From NCBI GenBank assembly GCA_900539175.1, contig UQAW01000033.1:1-36498 (forward strand): DNA of 36,498 nt. The letters run 5' to 3'. A program made the position numbers and the translations under genes. The notes below the pieces were generated by a model. The model did not search any database, was not told the origin of the DNA, and saw nothing but the letters and a program-made list of their open reading frames with translations. Below, piece after piece: positions 30,801 through 36,498 of the stretch. The stretch's first letter is position 1. Every line of letters starts with the position of its first letter. This DNA comes from an uncultured Lachnospiraceae bacterium (GTDB lineage Bacteria; Bacillota; Clostridia; Lachnospirales; Lachnospiraceae).

Positions 30801-32382
30801 TTACCTGAATGGCGACACGACGGCGTCTGCCATGAGTAAAGATGGATTTCTGACGGATGTAGAAAAGTATGGACTTTCGGATGCTTACGTGACAGAAAAT
30901 GATCAGTGGATCTGGCACTCTACATTGGAAGAGCTGGGCGTAGAATCAGCGGACAATAAGTTTGAGCCATATAAAGAATATAAGATTAAAGTTTACTATA
31001 TGGAACGAGGTCTTGACCAGTCCAACCTTCGAATTACGTTTAATTTTGCAAAGAATAAAAATGCAGAGATACAGAAGATATGGTCGGATGGCGAAGAGCG
31101 TCATGCCGGTGATTCGATTGACATGTGCCTGTATCAGGCGGAGGGCAGCAAAACCACGGACGTGAAAGTTACAGCTACGGAGGATATTGGCGACGGACAA
31201 TCTGAGTCTGGAGAGATAGCTCTGAATGCCGGGAATCGTTGGTCCTATAAGTGGGGCAGACTGAAGCCCAATGTGGATTATGATGTGACCAAGGCGGAAT
31301 ACCAGTATTATATAGGTGAGAAACATGTACCGGATGGATATCGTGTCAGATATTATGATCCCGATGGAGAAGAGATTCCGCCGATAGAACTGACGCTTAC
31401 GGATGGAACAAAGGTGAAAGCAGTTCCTGCCGGGGACGGTGTGAAGATAACCGCAAAGAATTACCTACCGGGAACGCTGGCTCTGGTGAAGGAGGGCGTC
31501 GATGAAGGTACGGGGGCACCGGTACTGCCGGGTGTCGGGTTCGAACTGTACAATGCTTCTGTAAATGAAGACGGAAGCTGGACAAAGACCGGCCTGGTTA
31601 CAGACGGGGCTAAGACTACGGATCAGGGTGGAAACGTTGTATTCGATGATCTGATTGACGGAAATTATCTGCTTTATGAGACCAAGGCTGCGGATCGTTA
31701 TCTTTGTCCGGAAGAGCCATGGAAGATTACTGTGGACGGCCGCGGAAATGTAACCGTGATGTTAAATGACGGAACAGAAGTTACACAGACCAGACCGGGT
31801 GAGGGATTGTCTTATAAGGTAATTACCAATGAAAAACTGCCGCTGAAGCTGAGCATTCTCAAGGTAGACAGCCAGGATGCGGAAGTTACACTGGCAGGCG
31901 CCCAATTTGTCATGAAAAAAGGAGTCTGGGATAAGAACGAAAAGATGTTCCATGAGGACAGCGAGGTTGCACCGTACAGCGGCACTTCCGATCCATCCGG
32001 TCTGATAGAGATGAAGGCATTGCTGCCCGGAGAATACCGGCTGGAGGAGATCCAGGCTCCCGACGGGTATTCGAAACTCGTAAAACCAATCATTCTGCGT
32101 ATAGAGAAAGACGGCGGAGAAATCTTAAGCGGCAGCGGAACAGGAAGCACTGTTACCGTATTGGAAGAGAACAGCCTTAAGATAACAGTTGCCAACGCAA
32201 AAGGATATGTTCTTCCGGATACCGGAGGAACCGGGACTTATGGATATACGATAACAGGAAGTATCCTGCTCTTTCTGGCACTTGTTGCTTTTAGTATAGA
32301 TACATGGAGAAGGAGACAAACTTGCAGGGAGGGAGGTAAGCGGACGGAAAAGGGTCCGCACGATAAGGTAACATGTCAATAA
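24883..32382 (+). CDS. LPXTG pilus-tip protein with GH78 alpha-L-rhamnosidase module
   Basis: This is a 2499-residue surface protein. GTG 24883 has AAGGAGG 8-9 nt upstream; the GTG at 24850 does not. Signal peptide about 1-29 (TYA|EN). Order: Ig-like domain (about 45-150), LamG-like insert (about 155-305), rhamnosidase N-terminal beta domain, GH78 catalytic barrel (about 680-1030) with D710, E715, D722 and E981 spaced as the four rhamnose-contacting acids of Bacillus RhaB, GH78 C-terminal domain to about 1110, LamG domain (about 1120-1333), a trefoil-like region, and a fibro-slime domain around GDDDVW (1928). Two SpaA/Cna-B domains (about 2195-2315 and 2318-2440) and LPDTG (2444-2448), membrane segment and basic tail complete it. 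Fibro-slime plus Cna-B is the usual tip-adhesin layout, so it should sit at the pilus tip and cleave terminal rhamnose outside the cell. Confidence 0.9.
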   Translation: MRKKIIALCLAGVMAVMPIAGMGGTMTYAENTNAVGNSSPSVSTMKLNLLEKPLGVDKENLSFSWAMEDGDMDEYQTAYQIVVGTTEAAIRKGEFLCDTGWVTSAQSSGVKADFGGKLSDNSLYYWSVRIKDKDGKESGFSAPQAFTTAVGSGWETIKGIWYQAGSAAAGNIFEQHGWTDYAVEMDVKTDTVVGIAFRGVDAGNNYVWQIRTGDNKIAPHYTYNGTVASYNQDTAVSGLDLPKGEWFRVKIQALGDQVTTYVKLQGSGQFTEVSSYQVDKGFAYGSIGFRTGRTESGSVDNLEVYQVTESGEKGEVLYKEDFEGQTSPVEGCTVSDGVLNIPNALLTPALLGGDTVYPETGLPEKGSFIFARDSFRIEDPEKIEKAVVSVTAKTPEKTRQYVYNLYVNGHHAGLGPSRFGTDPSDGSGVLYYNTYDVTEQIRAGENVIGAINYTRDEKSFLCQLTVFYKDGTKQVVSNTGNPAYGWKVKDGTNAFGDNGTGGNGGSIGTGYFTADAQNLNANAWPFGWNEPGFAEDASWTAPEDRGNIVGSYDLAPYTADPVGRYETEPASVTKIGEGHYFLDMGKEIVGGLKLQADAPAGGKMELRYGEELSGTNTVKWQMRTGNRYREYWTLKAGEQTLENTGMMTYRYVEILNCPAELTVDNVRGIAIRQAFSDEESEFHSSDELLNRIYEFCKYSIKATNQDLMVDSQSRERGAYEGDVLINALSGYSFEDDYTLARFSNEYLATHRTWPVEYVYYTIINAWNDYLYTGNSDSLENYYNILCGNGYNRSLYWNLFQPEYGLLKIPTSGQNTTNAVLVDWPNTETDGYVRKDYNTVMNAVACGAFTDLANIAGVLGKTEDQAQWKGHADTLKAGLLEQLYDEGKGAFRDGVGTDHCSQHATAFALAYGIYRDQEMAERMADYIRSQGEIRTSVYGSWFLLEGLYNAGAGNVAMDLMTSEGTRSWKHVMDDLGATITTEAWDPANKSNMTYSHPWGSAPGSQIVRGMFGIQPLKAGFEEFQVKFQPGDVAEASVKVPTVKGSIRAGYTKGEDSFECQVTVPANTTAVVYIPRTGETANASLTVDGKKMGEAEGDFLKVTLGSGTHTMTTAEKPEEKPEVLAEFTFDDEETGFTNGYGVAAGTYTLQDHDGGKALYLDGTSQFLEVKTKDGGSLLSGVKELTVSFQAKPDKKDGNWLFYAAPDANSQQYPYEKYLGILGDAGGNAVAQRFKNSGSRPGEAKALADGDDWYYLTVVQTETETILYINGEEAAREPSSYSLTDILGENSILYIGKANWEKGEYYKGLIDNYKIIGRALSAEEVKKLADEYTTRPVYFDNALSRLSAVQSGRNTFEQITDNAQFEPGKEYLVVCGDQVLRWNGSSLKGETPEGIAGINTSLITLPDTLTGEEGNTYLWCMQKAYNGDGEQQYRMYNVSAEKQEKRYWNLTNGDGKKLYAVDENNDGNYNKLSFVKNNDGSFNVVTKFDNRSFYMGSDGTINNANGTSPVKIYKRQIESEGIQYSTDSGQTWQMMSRLSDQDAPEGEYVCTENLWRARIPKDAKTIRFRGKYQQMSMHNGEYKGGIYATEEYNLAEFEAENCFYGAPVVDELSKDTTVGGSWGKVDEINDLGDASRDIPEGAYARDPNLYYATSEFYDYYSDYELWGKKLKDSSKTEYEDQYDDQPLFSWNLAISNLYQNSEGVYPLYFGGSRMLNAPTGKYLRSQLWNYRTQIACGNGFAGVNTELKPGETGRVFPNMGLLNQENPLSTLESGNVLLKNSEIESPYFNKEFLTGKNQEKAVYGAVYENVEFPFERDTESGYWTFDSAKKHYAVRMMQDTKTGEYYLERTGSSDETKAVTYAGRPFFFPFNQGGDYTEKGKAPYSVANLDYMFGAKVEVPFSLSENRTTTVKKDENGKDVEKDCIFTFSGDDDVWIFVEGTDGKEHLVLDIGGSHGAVSGAIDFTTGNVAVSGKWNYLNGDTTASAMSKDGFLTDVEKYGLSDAYVTENDQWIWHSTLEELGVESADNKFEPYKEYKIKVYYMERGLDQSNLRITFNFAKNKNAEIQKIWSDGEERHAGDSIDMCLYQAEGSKTTDVKVTATEDIGDGQSESGEIALNAGNRWSYKWGRLKPNVDYDVTKAEYQYYIGEKHVPDGYRVRYYDPDGEEIPPIELTLTDGTKVKAVPAGDGVKITAKNYLPGTLALVKEGVDEGTGAPVLPGVGFELYNASVNEDGSWTKTGLVTDGAKTTDQGGNVVFDDLIDGNYLLYETKAADRYLCPEEPWKITVDGRGNVTVMLNDGTEVTQTRPGEGLSYKVITNEKLPLKLSILKVDSQDAEVTLAGAQFVMKKGVWDKNEKMFHEDSEVAPYSGTSDPSGLIEMKALLPGEYRLEEIQAPDGYSKLVKPIILRIEKDGGEILSGSGTGSTVTVLEENSLKITVANAKGYVLPDTGGTGTYGYTITGSILLFLALVAFSIDTWRRRQTCREGGKRTEKGPHDKVTCQ

Positions 32383-32411
32383 GGATAATCTGAGAAAGGA
32401 TGAGAAAAAAT

Positions 32412-33956
32412 ATGAAGACAATGAAAAAATTAGCTGCACTGCTGCTGAGTGTTGTTATGACACTGGCGATGGCAGTGACCACATTTGCAGCAACGACAAA
32501 CCCGCAGCCGGCGAACGATGCCACACCGAATGTAACAAGTGATGCCACAACAGGAACCATCACGATTGACAAAGAAGGATCAACCTATAATTTATACAAA
32601 CTTTTTGCAATCAGCAGATCCACAGAGTATGATAAATATGATTACACAGCCACAGATCTGCTGAAGAACGCGGATGCATCTGTAACTGCTGAACAGGTCA
32701 GAGATTACACAGCAGCAGAGCTGCAGGCACTGATTGCAAAAATTGATACAAAAGCTGCAGCTGCAAGTTATACAGGTGTAAAGGGAAATACAAAAACCAC
32801 AGTTGATTTGGGCTACTATCTGGTCGAGGAGGTTTCAACAACAGCAGGTCACGTGGAATCTGCTTCCTTCCTGGTAACTGTTCCGGAAGTAGTGGACGGA
32901 GCATGGAATTATGACATTGAAGTAAAGACAAAAGAGTCCACTGCAAATGTTGACAAAGTGATCCTGAAAAATGACAAAGAGAATAAAGCCTCTTCCGAAG
33001 ATATCGGGGATACCGTAAGTTATAAATTAAGCGGAGATGTTCCGGTATATGAAGAAGGAACTACAGGGCTGACTTATTACATGACAGATACCCTGAGCAA
33101 GGGACTTACCTTTCAGAATGACATTGTAGTAAAAGGTGCGGCAGAAGATGGAACAGAGACAGTAATTGCAGCATCATCCTATACGGTTACTACAAAACAG
33201 GGCAGCAATGAGGACAATGCAACGCTTGTAGATGGACAGGAAACAACCATCACGATTAACTTTACATATGCAGATATCAAAAATTACAAAAAAGTGAATG
33301 TATATTACAGCGCCGAGCTGAATCGATATGCGGTTCTCGGAAATGCAGGAAACCCGAATGAGGTAAACCTTACCTATACAACAAACCCTGCAAACGGGGA
33401 GACGCATACGACAGATGACGTTGAAGTAAAAACCTATACCTGGGGTATCGCAGTGAATAAGACAGGCGATAACAACGCAAAACTTGCAGGTGCAACCTTT
33501 ACACTGAAAAAAGGTGAAGCTACAGTAGCAAGCTATACATACGGAGAGGGCAATGTACCGACAGTGACGGAAGGGGATGCAGTGACCGACGCACAGGGAA
33601 GATTATATTTCCCAGGTCTGGATGAAGGCACTTACACACTTACCGAGACAGCAGCGCCGGCAGGCTACAGCAAGCTTGCAAAGCCGATTACGATTGTAAT
33701 CACAGCAGAGAAGAATACAAAGGGAGAGCCTACCGGCACAGCAGCAGTGACTGCTGACGGCAAGACACTTACTACGGTGACAGAGCATGAATACACATTC
33801 TTTGAAGTCGGCGTACTCAATACAAAAGGATTTACCCTTCCGGGTACCGGCGGCATCGGTACAACGATCTTTACCGTTGCAGGTATTGTGCTGATTGCAG
33901 CAGCAGCTCTGATGTTTGCAGTGTACCTCAGAAAGAGCAGAAAAAGCGCACGCTAA
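32412..33956 (+). CDS. Major (shaft) pilin, SpaA type
   Basis: The 514-residue pilin has a signal peptide ending TFA|ATT (about residue 26). The N-terminal domain (GTITIDKEGSTYNLYKLFAIS) is followed by the pilin-motif region GAWNYDIEVKTK, whose Lys would accept the isopeptide link to the next subunit. A fimbrial D2-type isopeptide domain (about 180-345), a Cna-B domain (about 347-470) with the E-box YTLTETAAPAGY, and LPGTG (476-480) with membrane anchor follow. ATG 32412 is chosen because ATG 32400 overlaps the AAAGGA site itself. It lies just after the tip gene and before the sortases. The linking Lys is inferred. Confidence 0.93.
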   Translation: MKTMKKLAALLLSVVMTLAMAVTTFAATTNPQPANDATPNVTSDATTGTITIDKEGSTYNLYKLFAISRSTEYDKYDYTATDLLKNADASVTAEQVRDYTAAELQALIAKIDTKAAAASYTGVKGNTKTTVDLGYYLVEEVSTTAGHVESASFLVTVPEVVDGAWNYDIEVKTKESTANVDKVILKNDKENKASSEDIGDTVSYKLSGDVPVYEEGTTGLTYYMTDTLSKGLTFQNDIVVKGAAEDGTETVIAASSYTVTTKQGSNEDNATLVDGQETTITINFTYADIKNYKKVNVYYSAELNRYAVLGNAGNPNEVNLTYTTNPANGETHTTDDVEVKTYTWGIAVNKTGDNNAKLAGATFTLKKGEATVASYTYGEGNVPTVTEGDAVTDAQGRLYFPGLDEGTYTLTETAAPAGYSKLAKPITIVITAEKNTKGEPTGTAAVTADGKTLTTVTEHEYTFFEVGVLNTKGFTLPGTGGIGTTIFTVAGIVLIAAAALMFAVYLRKSRKSAR

Positions 33957-34037
33957 GCAAAAGACAGGATAAGTTTGCATCGGAGAAACATAAATCTCAG
34001 GGGTGCGATCAATAAGAAAGAGGAGTGCTGAATCCAG

Positions 34038-34868
34038 ATGAGAAAAAAATGGCCGCTTATTGGCATTTTCACAGTATTTATAATCGGGATTGGGATACTC
34101 CTCTATCCTGTTATCAGTAATATGCTTCAGGCTGCAACTTCAGAAGCCACAATCGCTTCCTATCAGGAACAGGTCAGGAATTTGGAAGAGGAGGAGATTG
34201 AGGAGATTCTGGAAAAGGCAAGAGCATACAATAAGACTCTGGTAGGGCGGGTGCTGAGCGACCCCTTTGACAATGAAGCGGCAAAGCGGGCAGCTTCGCA
34301 GGTGTCAATCCTCAATATCGGGGATTCGATCGGATATCTTGAGATACCGAAGATTAAAGTTTACCTGCCGGTTTACCAGGGGACTTCAAAGGAAATTCTT
34401 CAGAAGGGAGTAGGGCTTCTGGAGAATTCCTCTCTTCCGGTGGGAGGAGCGGGTACCCATGCAGTATTGTCCGCACACCGCGGACTGCCGTCGGCTAAAT
34501 TTTTTGATGATCTGGACCAGATGGAAGAAGGAGATGTATTCTCTGTACATATCCTGAATCAGGTGCTTACCTATCAGGTGGATCAGATTAAGACGGTGCT
34601 GCCGGAACAGACAGAGGACCTGGCTGTTGATGCAAACGGAGACTATGTTACCCTGCTGACCTGCACGCCGTATGGAATCAACACCCACCGGTTGTTGGTA
34701 AGAGGCAGCCGGATTCCTGGCGAAAGCACCGGTGAAGAGGAAGAAAAGCAGATGGTTGATACATCCGAATCCGGAGGAGAGACCGTGATTCTGATACTTG
34801 TCATTCTGTTCATAATTTTCGGAGGTATCTGTCTCCGAAAGAAGGGACATGGAAAAAGCAGAAGATGA
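34038..34868 (+). CDS. Class C sortase (pilus polymerase)
   Basis: The 276-residue membrane transpeptidase has two membrane segments (about 7-28 and 250-268). Its catalytic set is H147 (SAHRGLPS), C209 (LLTCTPYG) and R218. D75-P76-F77 forms the classic lid motif that occupies the active site of class C sortases. It should cleave LPXTG pilins and join them through pilin Lys residues. AGAGGAG precedes ATG 34038. It is the first of two tandem sortases downstream of the shaft pilin. Confidence 0.95.
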   Translation: MRKKWPLIGIFTVFIIGIGILLYPVISNMLQAATSEATIASYQEQVRNLEEEEIEEILEKARAYNKTLVGRVLSDPFDNEAAKRAASQVSILNIGDSIGYLEIPKIKVYLPVYQGTSKEILQKGVGLLENSSLPVGGAGTHAVLSAHRGLPSAKFFDDLDQMEEGDVFSVHILNQVLTYQVDQIKTVLPEQTEDLAVDANGDYVTLLTCTPYGINTHRLLVRGSRIPGESTGEEEEKQMVDTSESGGETVILILVILFIIFGGICLRKKGHGKSRR

Positions 34869-34889
34869 TGGAAGGAGCAGGGATCCATT

Positions 34890-35717
34890 ATGAAAAGACG
34901 GTTGGCGACAGGATTTATGAGTCTTGTATTTATAACAGGTATTGGATGCCTGCTTTATCCGAAAATCAGTGATCTTATCAGTCGTCTGACTTCTACGGTG
35001 GAGATCACGGACTATGATCAGGCAGTGGCGGAGATTGAGGATGCGGAACTGGAAAAACGAAAAGCGCAGGCAGTGTCTTATAATCAGATGCTGGCAGGCA
35101 GAAACTCACAGGAAGCGCTGAACGGGAAGTATGGGGACCAGGAAGAATATGAAGCGGTTTTAGATGTAGGAGGAATTTCAGGATATATTGAGATCCCCGG
35201 AATAGACGTCTATCTGCCGATTTATAACAAAACAGATGAAAAATTATTGCAGAAGGGTGTCTGTCATCTGGAAGGCACGTCACTTCCCATTGGAGGAGAG
35301 AGTACACATTGTGTGTTATCCGGCCATACAGGCCTTCCGTCGGCGGAGCTGCAGACGGACCTGGATCAGATGGAGCCGGGGGATCTTTTTTACCTTCATG
35401 TATTGGATGAAACGTCAGCCTATCAGGTTGACCAGATAAAGGTTGTTCTTCCAGGTGAGACAGAGGATCTTCAGATTGTAGAGGGAAAGGATTATACCAC
35501 GCTGGTAACCTGTACGCCCTATGGGGTGAATGATCACCGGTTATTGGTAAGAGGGGAACGTATTCCTTACGTTCAGGAAGATTTACTGGTGACAGCCGGG
35601 AAAAAGCAGACAGAGGTTCCTGAGCAGCTTCAGATTTTGATCCTGATTGGTGCAGCGACTCTCTGTGTTGGGATTGTTATCGCGGCAATCGTTATCAGAA
35701 ATCGAAAAAGGAGGTGA
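34890..35717 (+). CDS. Class C-like sortase lacking the DPF/W lid
   Basis: The 275-residue paralogue of the preceding sortase has H146 (LSGHTGLPS), C208 (LVTCTPYG) and R217, so it should be active. Where its neighbour has DPF, this protein reads GRNSQEALNGKYGDQEEYE, with no Asp-Pro-aromatic lid. Two membrane segments flank the catalytic domain. AAGGAG precedes ATG 34890, 21 nt after the first sortase. It may add the tip or the basal subunit instead of polymerising the shaft; that division of labour is inferred. Confidence 0.93.
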   Translation: MKRRLATGFMSLVFITGIGCLLYPKISDLISRLTSTVEITDYDQAVAEIEDAELEKRKAQAVSYNQMLAGRNSQEALNGKYGDQEEYEAVLDVGGISGYIEIPGIDVYLPIYNKTDEKLLQKGVCHLEGTSLPIGGESTHCVLSGHTGLPSAELQTDLDQMEPGDLFYLHVLDETSAYQVDQIKVVLPGETEDLQIVEGKDYTTLVTCTPYGVNDHRLLVRGERIPYVQEDLLVTAGKKQTEVPEQLQILILIGAATLCVGIVIAAIVIRNRKRR

Positions 35718-35722
35718 GATAA

Positions 35723-36355
35723 TTGAAAGCATTCAGTAAAAAAGTTCTGACAATCTGCATTTGTGCGGCTGCACTGGTCTTATGCCTGTGCAGGATTGTT
35801 CCGGCGGCTGTATTTGAAGATAAAAAGGGCAGTATCAGTTTGGAGTTTCCATATGATTTAAGCGGTTATCGTTTTAACTTATACCAGGTCGGAAGTGCTT
35901 CGGATGAGGGGTTCCAGATGCTCCCGGAATTTTCAGAAATAAAGTTTGAAACGCTTAAGACTGCTTCTGACAGGAAGAATGCGGCGGAAACCTGTGTAAA
36001 ACTTGTCAAGAAAAATAAGAGTAAAGGTACCGCTGCGGTTGTGGAGACAAAGGGAGGAAAAACCCTGGGATTTCCTGAAGTCTCGCCGGGTATTTATTTA
36101 ATCGTGCAGGAAAAAAGAAGCAGTGATCTCTATGAGTGTGAAAACTTTCTGGCGGTGCTCCCTTCTTTTAACGAAGACGGGACATGGAATTACGAGGTAC
36201 ATGCAAATGTAAAGGCGGAGAAGATTCCGAAGCCCACAATTACAACGAAAAAGCCGAAAACAGGTGACAATCAGGTGATATTTCCCTGGGTAATCTGTAT
36301 GGGAGCTGCTGCAGCTGTGGGTATTATCTTATATAGAAAAAAACAGACTTCATAG
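35723..36355 (+). CDS. Minor/basal pilin with KPKTG sorting signal
   Basis: The 210-residue protein starts at TTG 35723, 5 nt after GGAGGTGA. Signal peptide about 1-29 (PAA|VF). The N-terminal fold resembles that of the shaft pilin (FPYDLSGYRFNLYQVG), and GTWNYEVHANVK matches its pilin-motif region. The sorting signal is KPKTGD (177-182) instead of LPXTG, followed by a membrane segment and RKKQTS. Its small size, single domain and last position fit a basal anchor subunit (SpaB-like). The non-Leu motif suggests recognition by a particular sortase. Confidence 0.87.
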   Translation: MKAFSKKVLTICICAAALVLCLCRIVPAAVFEDKKGSISLEFPYDLSGYRFNLYQVGSASDEGFQMLPEFSEIKFETLKTASDRKNAAETCVKLVKKNKSKGTAAVVETKGGKTLGFPEVSPGIYLIVQEKRSSDLYECENFLAVLPSFNEDGTWNYEVHANVKAEKIPKPTITTKKPKTGDNQVIFPWVICMGAAAAVGIILYRKKQTS

Positions 36356-36370
36356 AGAAACAAAAAACAG

Positions 36371-36434
36371 AAAACCTTATTTAAAATAGATTTGGAAAGA
36401 GTTGCTTTTCAAAATATATTTTAAATGGGGTTTT
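36371..36434 (+). terminator. Long A/T-rich stem, probable pilus operon terminator
   Basis: AAAACCTTATTTAAAAT (36371-36387) pairs fully with ATTTTAAATGGGGTTTT (36418-36434) when two G-U pairs are allowed. The loop is 30 nt. The stem ends in TTTT and lies 15 bp after the last pilin gene. Confidence 0.6.
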
Positions 36435-36447
36435 CATTTGATCCTAG

Positions 36448-36498
36448 AGCGTGTTTGAAAATTCATTCCCGCAATCTGCATCCCCCACTTTGCGGTCT
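36448..36498. mobile_element. Second copy of the MITE-like element, cut by the window end
   Basis: CTAG (36444-36447) followed by the start of the element matches 56-110 over all 55 available bases, in the same orientation. The rest lies beyond the window. Confidence 0.9.

Noticed and set aside
56..36498. The whole window as a composite transposon between the two element copies
   Set aside because: The interior holds housekeeping genes (pflB, metY, tRNAs) and no transposase; dispersed copies of a common small repeat explain the pattern better.
1..36498. CRISPR array, rRNA genes, prophage or integrase
   Set aside because: No regularly spaced repeats, no rRNA-like sequence and no phage or integrase domain were seen; the only tandem array is the coding repeat at 4237-4416.

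Overview
The window looks like a chromosome segment, probably one whole assembled contig, of a low-to-medium GC Gram-positive anaerobe of the family Lachnospiraceae (Clostridia). Support: pyruvate formate-lyase and its activase, strong AAGGAGG ribosome-binding sites with some GTG/TTG starts, VanR/VanS-type two-component systems, BcrA-type ABC transport, LPXTG surface proteins and class C sortases, and a VTC/DUF4956 gene pair typical of gut Clostridia. Genus and species cannot be fixed from the sequence alone.

Layout. (1) 1-5.07 kb, plus strand: a 158-bp MITE-like element sits against a histidine kinase gene, followed by an operon of VTC-domain protein, DUF4956 membrane protein and beta-helix carbohydrate-binding lipoprotein, preceded by a likely response-regulator site. 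(2) 5.2-8.45 kb, minus: pflB-pflA, with an intrinsic terminator inside the pflB leader. (3) 8.5-11.55 kb, minus: a membrane-anchored C39-like peptidase, a VanR/VanS-type pair and two tRNA-Gly genes. (4) 11.6-13.8 kb, plus: metY and a small multidrug-export family protein. (5) 13.8-14.2 kb, minus: a RelB/DinJ antitoxin with a YoeB toxin gene broken by an out-of-frame internal deletion. (6) 14.36-19.96 kb, plus: PadR, DUF1700-like membrane protein, DUF4097 protein, then response regulator, ABC ATPase, permease and kinase, a typical envelope-stress or peptide-resistance locus. (7) 19.98-22.6 kb, plus: a LacI regulator with a perfect palindromic operator, an aldo/keto reductase and a UPF0303 protein. 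(8) 22.6-24.88 kb: one intact aldo/keto reductase among decayed DNA, namely two copies of one promoter module, fragments of kinase and reductase genes, and a strongly folded repeat. (9) 24.88-36.43 kb, plus: a sortase-assembled pilus operon.

The pilus operon is the most interesting part. Its first gene encodes a 2499-residue LPDTG protein. The N-terminal half is a GH78 alpha-L-rhamnosidase with its acidic active-site residues in register. The C-terminal half is a pilus-tip adhesin (fibro-slime and two SpaA/Cna-B domains). It is followed by the shaft pilin (LPGTG), two class C sortases and a small basal-type pilin with a KPKTG sorting signal. The simplest reading is a pilus carrying a glycoside hydrolase at its tip. 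A pectin-type beta-helix binding protein elsewhere in the window hints at an interest in plant polysaccharide, but that link is inferred.

The last 55 nt of the window are identical to the first 55 nt of the element at its left end (counting its CTAG flank). This is the pattern left by a repeat-induced assembly break.
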